From assembly GCA_937927795.1 (NCBI GenBank), contig CALBSF010000185.1, positions 1 through 5,945 on the forward strand: DNA of 5,945 nucleotides, in the 5' to 3' direction. This document shows, piece after piece, positions 1 to 5,754 of this stretch. How positions within the stretch are numbered: position 1 is the stretch's first letter; every line of letters begins with the position of its first letter. Under the pieces are notes generated by a model. That model saw only the letters and a list, made by a program, of their open reading frames with translations. It made no database searches and had not been told where the DNA came from. The position numbers and the translations under genes are program-made. This DNA is from an uncultured Rickettsiales bacterium. GTDB taxonomy: Bacteria; Pseudomonadota; Alphaproteobacteria; Rickettsiales; UBA1997.

Positions 1-592
1 CGGTTGAAATTTGTAAAGGAATTTCGATTATATTTTCGTAAAGTTCAAAGTTCTTTTTAAGAATCCCATCGATTTCAATAATAATGTTTGTCAATTCTTT
101 CAACTCTTCTTTATTGATAGGATATTGAGTTCGATAGTTTTGAATAATTTGAGTAATAGAATTTGAAATAATTTGTGCATATGGTTGTATAACTTGATTG
201 TACCATTCTTCGTAAACAATTTCAAAAACTGATTTCTTTTTCTCGTTTTGGTTCATTAGACTTGAAAATAGCAATTGTAAAATTTTAGACATTTTTCTTA
301 CATGGGATGAGTATTTAGAAATTACACGGATGATATCGAAAGGGTCTGTACTTGCTAAAGCTGTATTTACGGCTATTTTAACCTTATTATTCATATAATT
401 CATCATATGATCCTCGATTATACTTTGAAAAATATCGTGTTTAGATCCTTGGCATCTTAATACAGATTGTCCTTTTGCAGTTTCAAATATAACTTGGTAA
501 ATATTTTCACCGAAACTTACTGGTTTCCTTTCATCTACATACAAAGAAATTTCTTGAATCGCATTTTTTAACGTAGAAATATTTCTATCCAT
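1..592 (-). CDS. Partial cullin-like protein, N-terminal helical repeats (runs off left edge)
   Basis: Cullins are eukaryotic scaffolds of cullin-RING ubiquitin ligases; the N-terminal helical repeats bind substrate adaptors. Reading from the ATG at 592 gives 197 residues with no stop before the window edge, so the C-terminal cullin-homology and neddylation regions would lie outside. By eye it follows the cullin N-terminal pattern. TLKNAIQEI (residues 7-15) closely matches the first helix of CUL3. Next comes a loop and an IYQVIFETA helix (31-39). Around residues 112-127 a helix containing VFEIVYEEWYNQVIQP matches the second-repeat region. ELYENIIEIPLQIST (183-197) matches the conserved Y-E..FE.PFL..T motif. 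A stop lies in frame at 599-601, and family proteins usually have about ten more residues before the first helix, so the true start may have been lost at the junction with radA. All glutamines are CAA and no TAA/TAG is in frame, so the standard code suffices. The family call rests on remembered alignments. A eukaryotic gene is out of place beside bacterial radA. Confidence 0.72.
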   Translation of the reverse strand, partial: MDRNISTLKNAIQEISLYVDERKPVSFGENIYQVIFETAKGQSVLRCQGSKHDIFQSIIEDHMMNYMNNKVKIAVNTALASTDPFDIIRVISKYSSHVRKMSKILQLLFSSLMNQNEKKKSVFEIVYEEWYNQVIQPYAQIISNSITQIIQNYRTQYPINKEELKELTNIIIEIDGILKKNFELYENIIEIPLQIST

Positions 593-1929
593 TTCGGTTT
601 AAAATGAAAATTTTTATTTTTTTCATTAGCCTTTGGAATTAAACATCTTTTAAAGCCAAGCTTAGCCGCCTCTCTTAGCCTTCCCTCTAAATTACTTACC
701 ATTCTAATTTCACCAGTTAAACCAATTTCACCAATTGCAATTGTTGATGCGGGAAGCGCCGCATCTCTTGCCGCCGAAATTAGAGCGCAGGCAACCGCCA
801 AATCACAGGCGGTTTCAACGATTTTTAATCCACCAACCACATTTAAATAAACTTCTTTATCAAATAAATTTAAGCCAAAACGATTATTTAAAACCGCAAT
901 AATCATGGCTAAACGATTTAAATCCCAGCCAACAACGGCTCTGCGCGGTGTTGGCATAAATGATGGCGAAACTAAAGCTTGAACTTCAGCTAAAAGCGGG
1001 CGCGTTCCTTCAATTCCAGCAAAAACTGCGGTGCCGCTGGTATCATGCTCATATGAAGTTAAAAATAATTCACTTGGATTAGTTACTTCAGATAAACCAA
1101 CATCATTCATCTCAAAAACCCCGATTTCTCCTGCTGCGCCAAAGCGATTTTTTATTGAGCGCAAAATTCTAAAATGTAAATCTTTTTCTCCTTCAAAATA
1201 AAGCACCGTATCAACCATATGCTCTAAAACCTTGGGCCCAGCGATTTGACCATCTTTAGTAACATGACTTACAATCAATAAGGTAATATTATTTTTTTTG
1301 GCAAAAATTGTTAATTCTCCCGCCGCCGCCCTCACCTGCGAAACCGTTCCTGGGGCCGAAGAAAGCTCTTCTAAAAACATCGTTTGAATTGAGTCAATAA
1401 TAACAATAGTTGGTTTTTTTTCCGCCTTAATTGAAGAAACTATTTCGCTAACATTAGTTGTTGCTGCAAGTTCTATGGAATCTTCATTAACCCCCATTCT
1501 CTTGGCTCTAAGCCTTACTTGGTCAACTGATTCTTCACCTGAAATATAAATAATTTTATTATCCGCCTTAGCAAGACTTTCTGCAGTTTGCAGCAATAAA
1601 GTTGATTTACCAATCCCAGGATCTCCACCAATTAAAACCACCGAGCCTTGGACCAAGCCACCACCAAGAACTCGATCAAGCTCGCCAATATTAGTTTTAA
1701 CCCTTGGAAACTCTTGAGCCTCACCGTTTAATTTAACTAATTGAATTTTTTTATCTGAAGTATTTTTTGATTTTTTATCATCAGCAATTCGCGTAAAATG
1801 AGACGGCCCACCATCTTCAAACTCTTCAACCATACTATTCCACGCCCCACAATCTGAACACTTGCCCGCCCATTTAAAATGTACGGCTCCGCAGTTTTGA
1901 CAAGAATATGCTGTTTTTTTCTTTGACAT
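568..1929 (-). CDS. radA: DNA repair protein RadA (Sms), C-terminus replaced or truncated
   Basis: RadA is a RecA-related ATPase that drives branch migration of recombination intermediates in the cytoplasm. All core parts are visible: a four-cysteine zinc finger (C10, C13, C24, C27), a Walker A motif GDPGIGKST (102-110), a Walker B strand TIVIIDS (174-180), the RadA-specific KNRFG motif (260-264), and a Lon-protease-like C-terminal domain from about residue 285 to the end, including GEIGLTGEIRMVSNLEGRLRE. The start at 1929 is the natural one, because the zinc finger begins ten residues later. The length of 453 is close to the usual 450-460, but this is partly coincidental. After IPKAN (431-435) the family normally has about 25 residues ending in a helix. 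Here residues from about 443 onward (KPKWIEIFLR) are encoded by DNA that also encodes the start of the cullin-like frame. The native end is therefore probably missing. It is transcribed divergently from the aminopeptidase gene. Confidence 0.95.
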   Translation of the reverse strand: MSKKKTAYSCQNCGAVHFKWAGKCSDCGAWNSMVEEFEDGGPSHFTRIADDKKSKNTSDKKIQLVKLNGEAQEFPRVKTNIGELDRVLGGGLVQGSVVLIGGDPGIGKSTLLLQTAESLAKADNKIIYISGEESVDQVRLRAKRMGVNEDSIELAATTNVSEIVSSIKAEKKPTIVIIDSIQTMFLEELSSAPGTVSQVRAAAGELTIFAKKNNITLLIVSHVTKDGQIAGPKVLEHMVDTVLYFEGEKDLHFRILRSIKNRFGAAGEIGVFEMNDVGLSEVTNPSELFLTSYEHDTSGTAVFAGIEGTRPLLAEVQALVSPSFMPTPRRAVVGWDLNRLAMIIAVLNNRFGLNLFDKEVYLNVVGGLKIVETACDLAVACALISAARDAALPASTIAIGEIGLTGEIRMVSNLEGRLREAAKLGFKRCLIPKANEKNKNFHFKPKWIEIFLR

Positions 1930-1985
1930 GGTGATATAAAATGAATGGCGGTTGTTGATTATGCCTACAATAATATCTTAAAAAA
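1930..1985. promoter_or_regulatory. Divergent radA / aminopeptidase promoter region
   Basis: These 56 bases separate the start codons of two divergent genes, so promoters for both must lie here or inside the coding ends. On the plus strand TACAAT (1966-1971) is a plausible -10 box, 14 bases before the aminopeptidase ATG. On the minus strand CATAAT (1963-1958) is a plausible -10 for radA. No convincing -35 box is found at standard spacing for either. Neither gene has a clear Shine-Dalgarno sequence; the aminopeptidase ATG is preceded by a run of A. The two -10 candidates nearly touch, so the two promoters may compete. Confidence 0.35.
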
Positions 1986-3689
1986 ATGAAAATAAAAGAG
2001 CTTAAAATGGCTTTAAAAAGCCGCAATATTGATTATTTTTTATTACCGAACTGCGATGAGTTTTTTTCGGAATATTTGCCAGAAAATAAAAAAAATATTC
2101 AATATCTAACCGGATTTACTGGCTCTAACGCTTTTATTATTTTTTCAAGTGCAAAATCATATTTTTTTACCGACGGCAGATATACCCTGCAGGCGAGGCA
2201 GCAGCTTGATTTAGAAGAATTTGAAATTATAAATATTGCAGATATTTCAGTTTTATCTTGGCTTAAAGATAACGCCAGCAATGCTTTCATCGCTTTTGAT
2301 GCTAAATTACATAATTTAAAATTTATTGCCGCCTTAAAAAAAATCTCAGCAAACCTTGTTATTCTTGATAAAAACCCAATTGATGAAATTTCAAAAAATA
2401 ATTTTTGCGAAACCAAATCTAAAGTTTTTTTCTTAGATGAAAAAATTAGCGGCGAAAGCTCAGCAAGTAAAATCAACAAGCTTCTAGAAAACTTAGAATC
2501 AGACGCAATGATTATAACCAAGCCAGAAAATTTATGCTGGCTTTTAAATATCAGAGCCGCCGACATAGAATTTAACCCGCTAATTTTAACTTACGCAATT
2601 CTTTTTAAAGATGGAAAAATCGACCTGCTCTTGGACAAAGACCGCCTAAACCAAGAAAAGGGGTCAGACCCCTTTTTTGAAGAAAAGGGGTCTGAAAAGG
2701 GGTCTGACCCCTTTTTTGAAAAAGTAGATAAAGGATTTTTTAATTTGATTCAAGAAAATTGTTTTGATTTAAGAATTTCATTTTTAAAAAAACAAATTAA
2801 AAAAATTCAAATCGATGAAACCACTACGAATTACTGGCTTTATCAGTTATTGCAAAAAAATGATTTTGAAATAGTTTTTAAAAGTGATCCAATTGAAAAT
2901 TTAAAATCGATAAAAAATAAAGTTGAAATCAAAGGTGCGATTTCTTCTCATAAAGAGGATGGCGCGGCGGTTACGAAATTTTTATTTTGGCTGGAAAAAT
3001 CTTTAGAAAATGGTGAAGAAATAGATGAAATAAAAGCTGAAGAAAAACTTTTAGAATTTAGAAAAAATAACCAGAATTTTTTATATCCTTCTTTTGCTTC
3101 AATTTCTGGATTCGCCAGCAATGGAGCGGTTATTCATTATAAAGCAAATAAAAAAACTAACAAAAAATTTACCAAAAATTCTCTTTATTTAATTGATTCG
3201 GGTGGTCAATATTGCGGCAATTTCATTGGCACTACAGACATTACCAGAACCATCGCAATTGGTAATCCAGCGCCAGAAATGATCGAAAATTTTACCCGCG
3301 TTTTAAAAGGACATATCGCAATTGCAAGAGCAAAATTTCCAATTAACACAACCGGCGCACAGCTTGATAGCCTAGCGCGCTTTCATCTTTGGCAAAAAGG
3401 CCTTGATTATCAACATGGCACAGGGCACGGTGTTGGAAGCTTTCTATCGGTTCATGAGGGCCCTTGTGGCATCAGCAAAAGAAATAACGCCGAGCTAAAA
3501 GAAGGAATGATTTTATCTAACGAACCCGGATTTTATAAAGAAGGAGAGTATGGAATTAGAATCGAAAATTTGATGTTGGTAGAAAAATTTAATGAAGATT
3601 TTTTATGTTTCAAAACACTAACTTTAGCACCAATTGATTTGAGTTTGATTGATTTTTCAATGCTTACTTACCCAGAGAAAAATGGCTAA
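1986..3689 (+). CDS. pepP: Xaa-Pro aminopeptidase (M24B), C-terminus frameshifted
   Basis: This metallo-aminopeptidase removes N-terminal residues that precede proline, in the cytoplasm. It has the three-domain layout of the PepP/XPNPEP1 group. Domain I has the creatinase signature YLTGFTGSNAF (40-50) and FFTDGRYTLQA. Domain II contains ENLCWLLNIRAADI near residue 180. The pita-bread catalytic domain follows from about residue 310. All five expected metal ligands are present: D404 in DSGGQY, D418 in TTDITRT, H481 in GTGHGVG, E513 in NEPGFY and E527 in IRIENL. Two things are odd. Residues 224-245 are encoded by palindromic repeat DNA. The first two aspartates are 14 apart rather than the 11 usual in E. 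coli PepP and human XPNPEP1, a three-residue insertion. The frame ends early at 3689; the missing tail reads on in the -1 frame to 3775, which would restore about 596 residues. The symbol pepP is used for the family; substrate preference is not shown. Confidence 0.9.
   Translation: MKIKELKMALKSRNIDYFLLPNCDEFFSEYLPENKKNIQYLTGFTGSNAFIIFSSAKSYFFTDGRYTLQARQQLDLEEFEIINIADISVLSWLKDNASNAFIAFDAKLHNLKFIAALKKISANLVILDKNPIDEISKNNFCETKSKVFFLDEKISGESSASKINKLLENLESDAMIITKPENLCWLLNIRAADIEFNPLILTYAILFKDGKIDLLLDKDRLNQEKGSDPFFEEKGSEKGSDPFFEKVDKGFFNLIQENCFDLRISFLKKQIKKIQIDETTTNYWLYQLLQKNDFEIVFKSDPIENLKSIKNKVEIKGAISSHKEDGAAVTKFLFWLEKSLENGEEIDEIKAEEKLLEFRKNNQNFLYPSFASISGFASNGAVIHYKANKKTNKKFTKNSLYLIDSGGQYCGNFIGTTDITRTIAIGNPAPEMIENFTRVLKGHIAIARAKFPINTTGAQLDSLARFHLWQKGLDYQHGTGHGVGSFLSVHEGPCGISKRNNAELKEGMILSNEPGFYKEGEYGIRIENLMLVEKFNEDFLCFKTLTLAPIDLSLIDFSMLTYPEKNG
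2655..2720. repeat. Palindromic GGGGTC-N-GACCCC repeats, two and a half copies, in frame within pepP
   Basis: Two full copies of a near-perfect palindrome, with arms AAAAGGGGTC and GACCCCTTTT around a one-base centre, lie at 2656-2676 (centre A) and 2695-2715 (centre T). A half copy of the left arm lies between them at 2683-2692. Each full unit extends to 27 bases (GAA to GAA), and the array is 66 bases, exactly 22 codons. It is read as EKGSDPFFE, EKGS, EKGSDPFFE within domain II of the aminopeptidase, probably a surface loop. The G/C-rich cores stand out against AT-rich surroundings. In-frame palindromic elements in protein genes are known from Rickettsia (RPEs). Similar GGGGTCAGACCCC motifs are, from memory, dispersed in many bacterial genomes; any link to a REP-type transposase is inference, as none is present here. 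Confidence 0.9.
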
Positions 3690-3775
3690 AAGAATATCAT
3701 AATGAGGTTTTAACTTCGCTGAAAGGGCTTTTGAGTAAGGAAGAAATTGAGTGGCTAGATAGTGTCATCAATTAG
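3683..3775 (+). pseudogene. Detached C-terminal tail of the Xaa-Pro aminopeptidase
   Basis: Read from TGG at 3683, in the frame one base behind pepP, this segment encodes 30 residues beginning WLKEYHNEVL, with SKEEIEWLDSVIN at the end and a TAG stop at 3773-3775. It matches the helical tail that normally closes M24B aminopeptidases (W...YH..V...L...L......WL). The preceding codons in the pepP frame are GAG AAA AAT. If the five-A run at 3678-3682 had six A, the frame would continue through EKKWLKEYH without a break. This is a one-base deletion: a young pseudogenising mutation, an assembly or sequencing error in a homopolymer, or, less likely with only five A, a slippage site. There are only six bases between this stop and the end of the convergent toxin gene. 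Confidence 0.85.
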
Positions 3776-3781
3776 TCATAT

Positions 3782-4051
3782 TTATTGATTGAATTCATAG
3801 ACTTCTTTTCTATGCCCAATTTTAATAACAATAATAACTAGTGTTTCTGATCTTTTTTCACAAAGAATTCTATAATTTCCTACTCTGAATTTATAAATAC
3901 CTTTTAACTTTCCTGTCAAAGGAATAAGCGCAGAATTTGGATCCGCTAAAAGCTTTGAGTTAATAGCTTTAGCAATAGTTTTTTTGATCTCTACAGATAA
4001 GGATTTAAGATCTTTCTCAGCTTTTTTAGTAAAGATAATTTTCCAAGTCAT
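3782..4051 (-). CDS. RelE-family mRNA interferase toxin
   Basis: RelE-type toxins cut mRNA in the ribosomal A site and are held inactive by the partner antitoxin. The 89-residue length is typical of the family. The start at 4051 is preferred over an upstream ATG that would add eleven residues. Its ATG overlaps the antitoxin stop by one base (TAATG), the usual coupling in such operons, and the product then begins MTWKIIFTKKAEKDL, the standard first strand and helix. The conserved second half is clear: LTGKLKGIYKFRVGNYRIL (45-63), then IVIKIGHRKEVYEF. R61, R81 and Y85 sit where E. coli RelE has R61, R81 and Y87. Lysines K48, K50 and K54 are candidates for the basic patch. This pattern favours an active RNase over the ParE gyrase-poison branch, although family members are hard to separate by eye. 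It is the second gene of a two-gene operon, convergent with the aminopeptidase gene. Confidence 0.9.
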   Translation of the reverse strand: MTWKIIFTKKAEKDLKSLSVEIKKTIAKAINSKLLADPNSALIPLTGKLKGIYKFRVGNYRILCEKRSETLVIIVIKIGHRKEVYEFNQ

Positions 4052-4290
4052 TACAACCCTAATTCTTTTTGTAATTCTTTCCAAGCTTTACCCTTTTCAC
4101 CAGAAGCCTTAAATTCCGCCAAAGATTCAACAACGTCCCTATAATCTTCCTCTTCTTCTAATTTTTGAGCAAAATAATTTTCTAAAGCTTTTTTAATATA
4201 ATAACTCTTTGCCCTCTCTTCTTTTTCTGAAAAATTATCCAACATCTTAAATAATTCATCTGGAAGACTTACTGAAATTGTAGTAGACAT
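4051..4290 (-). CDS. RelB/CopG-type ribbon-helix-helix antitoxin
   Basis: This 79-residue protein is the probable antitoxin of the RelE-family toxin encoded directly downstream. Residues 3-45 have the ribbon-helix-helix pattern: a short strand TTISVSLP, a helix with DELFKMLDNFSEKEERAKSY, and a second helix YIKKALENYFAQKL. This fold normally dimerises and binds the operon's own operator. The rest, from about residue 46 to LQKELGL, is charged and probably folds on the toxin, as in RelB-type antitoxins. Antitoxin-first order, the one-base overlap with the toxin gene and matching sizes support a complete type II module. There is no clear Shine-Dalgarno sequence before the ATG. A perfect palindrome at 4296-4309 lies six bases upstream of the start codon and is a plausible operator. 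Confidence 0.88.
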   Translation of the reverse strand: MSTTISVSLPDELFKMLDNFSEKEERAKSYYIKKALENYFAQKLEEEEDYRDVVESLAEFKASGEKGKAWKELQKELGL

Positions 4291-4295
4291 ATTAT

Positions 4296-4328
4296 ATTTT
4301 ATATAAAATTGATAAAGTTTTTATGCAA
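4296..4328 (-). promoter_or_regulatory. Putative promoter and operator of the toxin-antitoxin operon
   Basis: ATTTTATATAAAAT (4296-4309) is a perfect 14-base palindrome ending just before the antitoxin start codon. On the minus strand it contains a TATAAA-like -10 box. TTGCAT (4328-4323) lies about 17-19 bases upstream and could serve as a -35 box. A ribbon-helix-helix antitoxin commonly represses its own promoter by binding such a palindrome. The short distance to the ATG implies a very short or absent 5' leader, in keeping with the lack of a ribosome binding site. AT-rich palindromes arise easily by chance here, so confidence is limited. Confidence 0.4.
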
Positions 4329-4366
4329 AATGTTTAAATATATTGCAAGCACGTATTTTTGTTAAG

Positions 4367-4406
4367 AAAATAACATATAAAATCATACAATCTTATATGT
4401 TATTTT
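4367..4406. terminator. AT-rich hairpin spanning the methyltransferase stop codon
   Basis: The arms AAAATAACATATAA (4367-4380) and TTATATGTTATTTT (4393-4406) are perfect inverted repeats of 14 bp with a 12-base loop. The TGA stop of the methyltransferase gene (4385-4383 on the minus strand) lies in the loop, and the last few sense codons form one arm. All pairs but one are A-T, and no long U-tract follows, so it is not a classic bacterial intrinsic terminator. AT-rich palindromes of at least 13 bp at gene ends are known to define transcript 3' ends in Mimivirus. Whether this one works that way is inference. Confidence 0.5.
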
Positions 4407-5522
4407 TTTAGTGCCACAATTATTTTCATCTTTAATAATCTTGCCATCAATATAATTGCAAAAAAAATCACCCAATGATTTATCCTTTTTTATCTTATAT
4501 AATTTATCATCAATTAAATAATATTTTTTCACACCATCCTTTATTATTTGTTTTTTATTTTCACTTATTGGTTTAATATCATTGTAACCATTTATTTTTG
4601 TTTCTTTTATTATTTTTATGTCATCTTCGGATAAATTGAAATATTTATAAACTTCTTCATCATTCCATTCCTTGTTTAATGGTGGTAATGGTATCCATTT
4701 ACAAGTTGATTCACTTATATCCTGTGACGATTTTCTTAAACTTAACAATAAATTAGGTAATTTACATTTTAAATAACTTAATAACGATTTCGCTTCATTT
4801 TCTGAATTTGTTTCAAAAATAACATAACTTTGATTACATATTTCATTTGGTTTTCCAACGAACATATTTCCAAAACCACTATTTGCTCCATAAGCAGCTC
4901 TGGTTGTTATAATTTTCCATTTATTAAAATTTCTATTTTTTGTTATTTTATCTTTTTCTATATATTTGATGAATCCTTTTTGTTGGGAAACATAACACAA
5001 CAATGTTGTATCTGTATTTTCATTAATGAGTCTATTATCATTTGAATTTACACCTGAATAAGATTGACCAATAAATATTTTAGATAATGATTCATATTCT
5101 ATTATTTTATTTATAATGCCGTAATATTTACTATCGATAATCACGTCATAATTACTCAATTTTATCTTAGAACCATTGTAATCACATAATCCATCATATT
5201 CCACATCAATTAAAAAATAATTTACACCACCCTTAATTTCAATTAAATTACCAAATATATTGCATGCATTATCATAATGTTTTATATATAATATATCTGT
5301 CCTATTTATCATCATATGTCTAAATTTATCCAATCCTTTACCACCCGCAAACCATCTGGATGGAACTATAAATGACAATATATTACATTTATTTACATAA
5401 TATTCAATAAATTTATTATATAATGCGGGTGCGGAACCTTGTTTTGTTTTTAATTCTTCATTGTATGGAGGATTACCAATTATAATGTCAAATTTTGTTT
5501 TTCCAAATGCATCATTACAATT
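4383..5522 (-). CDS. Eco57I-like adenine-specific DNA methyltransferase, C-terminal part (5' truncated)
   Basis: Enzymes of this family methylate adenine N6 using S-adenosylmethionine, usually within restriction-modification systems. The frame is continuous beyond any ATG or TTG start inside it. It begins near NCNDAFGKTKF and reaches the catalytic motif GNPPYN (5477-5460), so a TTG start at 5378 would wrongly drop the catalytic motif. After it come LYNKFIEYYVNKCN and FIVPSRWFAGGKGLDKF, typical of the Eco57I-like group. A target-recognition part follows, then SLRKSSQDIS and WIPLPPLNKEWNDEEVYKYF, a conserved closing block. A lysine-rich tail of about 65 residues ends the protein. The SAM-binding motif I and everything before it are missing: the frame meets TAA at 5553-5555, and similarity seems to end near 5522. 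No restriction nuclease is visible; in type IIG enzymes it would be fused upstream. Base composition is more AT-rich than the radA-pepP block. The source could be a mobile bacterial element or a giant virus. Confidence 0.8.
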   Translation of the reverse strand, partial: NCNDAFGKTKFDIIIGNPPYNEELKTKQGSAPALYNKFIEYYVNKCNILSFIVPSRWFAGGKGLDKFRHMMINRTDILYIKHYDNACNIFGNLIEIKGGVNYFLIDVEYDGLCDYNGSKIKLSNYDVIIDSKYYGIINKIIEYESLSKIFIGQSYSGVNSNDNRLINENTDTTLLCYVSQQKGFIKYIEKDKITKNRNFNKWKIITTRAAYGANSGFGNMFVGKPNEICNQSYVIFETNSENEAKSLLSYLKCKLPNLLLSLRKSSQDISESTCKWIPLPPLNKEWNDEEVYKYFNLSEDDIKIIKETKINGYNDIKPISENKKQIIKDGVKKYYLIDDKLYKIKKDKSLGDFFCNYIDGKIIKDENNCGTKKITYKIV

Positions 5523-5523
5523 T

Positions 5524-5685
5524 GAACCACAGTTTCCAAAAGAGTCAGTATCTTACGATAAGACTAAAATCGATAGTGTTTTAAGATTACGCTTGATTGA
5601 TTTTCCTCAAATTAAACCGGCTATTAAACGTGGAATTCCGGTAAAAACCCAATTTATTCTGCCGGTAATTCTCAAAACAGAGTAA
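5524..5685 (+). pseudogene. TonB C-terminal-domain-like fragment (5' truncated)
   Basis: From about 5524 to the TAA at 5683-5685 the plus strand reads about 53 residues. The stretch IDSVLRLRLIDFPQIKPA followed by IKRGIPVKTQFILPVILK resembles the end of a TonB C-terminal domain. There D.ea...l..mP.w.Pa is followed by a G.PV...f.LPv.f strand, a form common in Bacteroidota energy-transducing proteins. TonB proteins span the periplasm and power outer-membrane receptors. The frame stays open back to 5461, but that part is antisense to the NPPY region of the methyltransferase, so the real 5' part of this gene is missing and the fragment starts at a junction. The match is short and made from memory; another peptide-binding domain is possible. 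Confidence 0.5.
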
Positions 5686-5732
5686 TTTTTTAAAATCCTT
5701 ATATTGTTTCAATCAATGTGGTATTATAAAAT

Positions 5733-5740
5733 TACCTTTG
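5733..5740 (+). promoter_or_regulatory. Possible Bacteroidota-type -7 box (TACCTTTG)
   Basis: TACCTTTG fits the TAnnTTTG -7 consensus of Bacteroidota promoters and follows a gene end that also looks Bacteroidota-like. The nearest TTG that could serve as a -33 element (5704-5706) is 26 bases away, more than the usual spacing of about 17-23. It would drive the open frame starting around 5755. Confidence 0.25.
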
Positions 5741-5754
5741 TACCGTTAGGATAG

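Noticed and set aside
2099..2566. Minus-strand open frame of 155 codons inside the aminopeptidase gene
   Set aside because: It lies antisense to well-conserved creatinase-domain coding sequence and its product has no recognisable pattern; it is a shadow frame.
2655..2720. CRISPR array or transcription terminator at the GGGGTC repeats
   Set aside because: There are only two full copies with a partial one between, no regular spacers, and the array is in frame within coding sequence, so neither reading fits.
3678..3682. Programmed ribosomal frameshift in the aminopeptidase
   Set aside because: A five-A run without a full X-XXY-YYZ heptamer or an evident downstream structure is weak evidence; a simple deletion or sequencing error explains it better.
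4052..4084. Upstream ATG at 4084 as toxin start
   Set aside because: It would overlap the antitoxin by eleven codons and add residues with no family counterpart; the ATG at 4051 with a one-base overlap fits better.
4305..4312. AAAATTGA, identical to the Mimivirus early promoter motif, on the plus strand
   Set aside because: No plus-strand gene follows it, and an eight-base AT-rich motif is expected by chance in such sequence.
4830..5045. Plus-strand open frame of 71 codons inside the methyltransferase gene
   Set aside because: It is antisense to the target-recognition part of the methyltransferase; the F/I/S-rich product is typical of the reverse strand of AT-rich coding DNA.
5461..5523. 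ATG at 5461 as the start of the plus-strand TonB-like frame
   Set aside because: The first 20 or so codons are the antisense of the NPPY region of the methyltransferase, so this ATG is accidental and the real start is missing.
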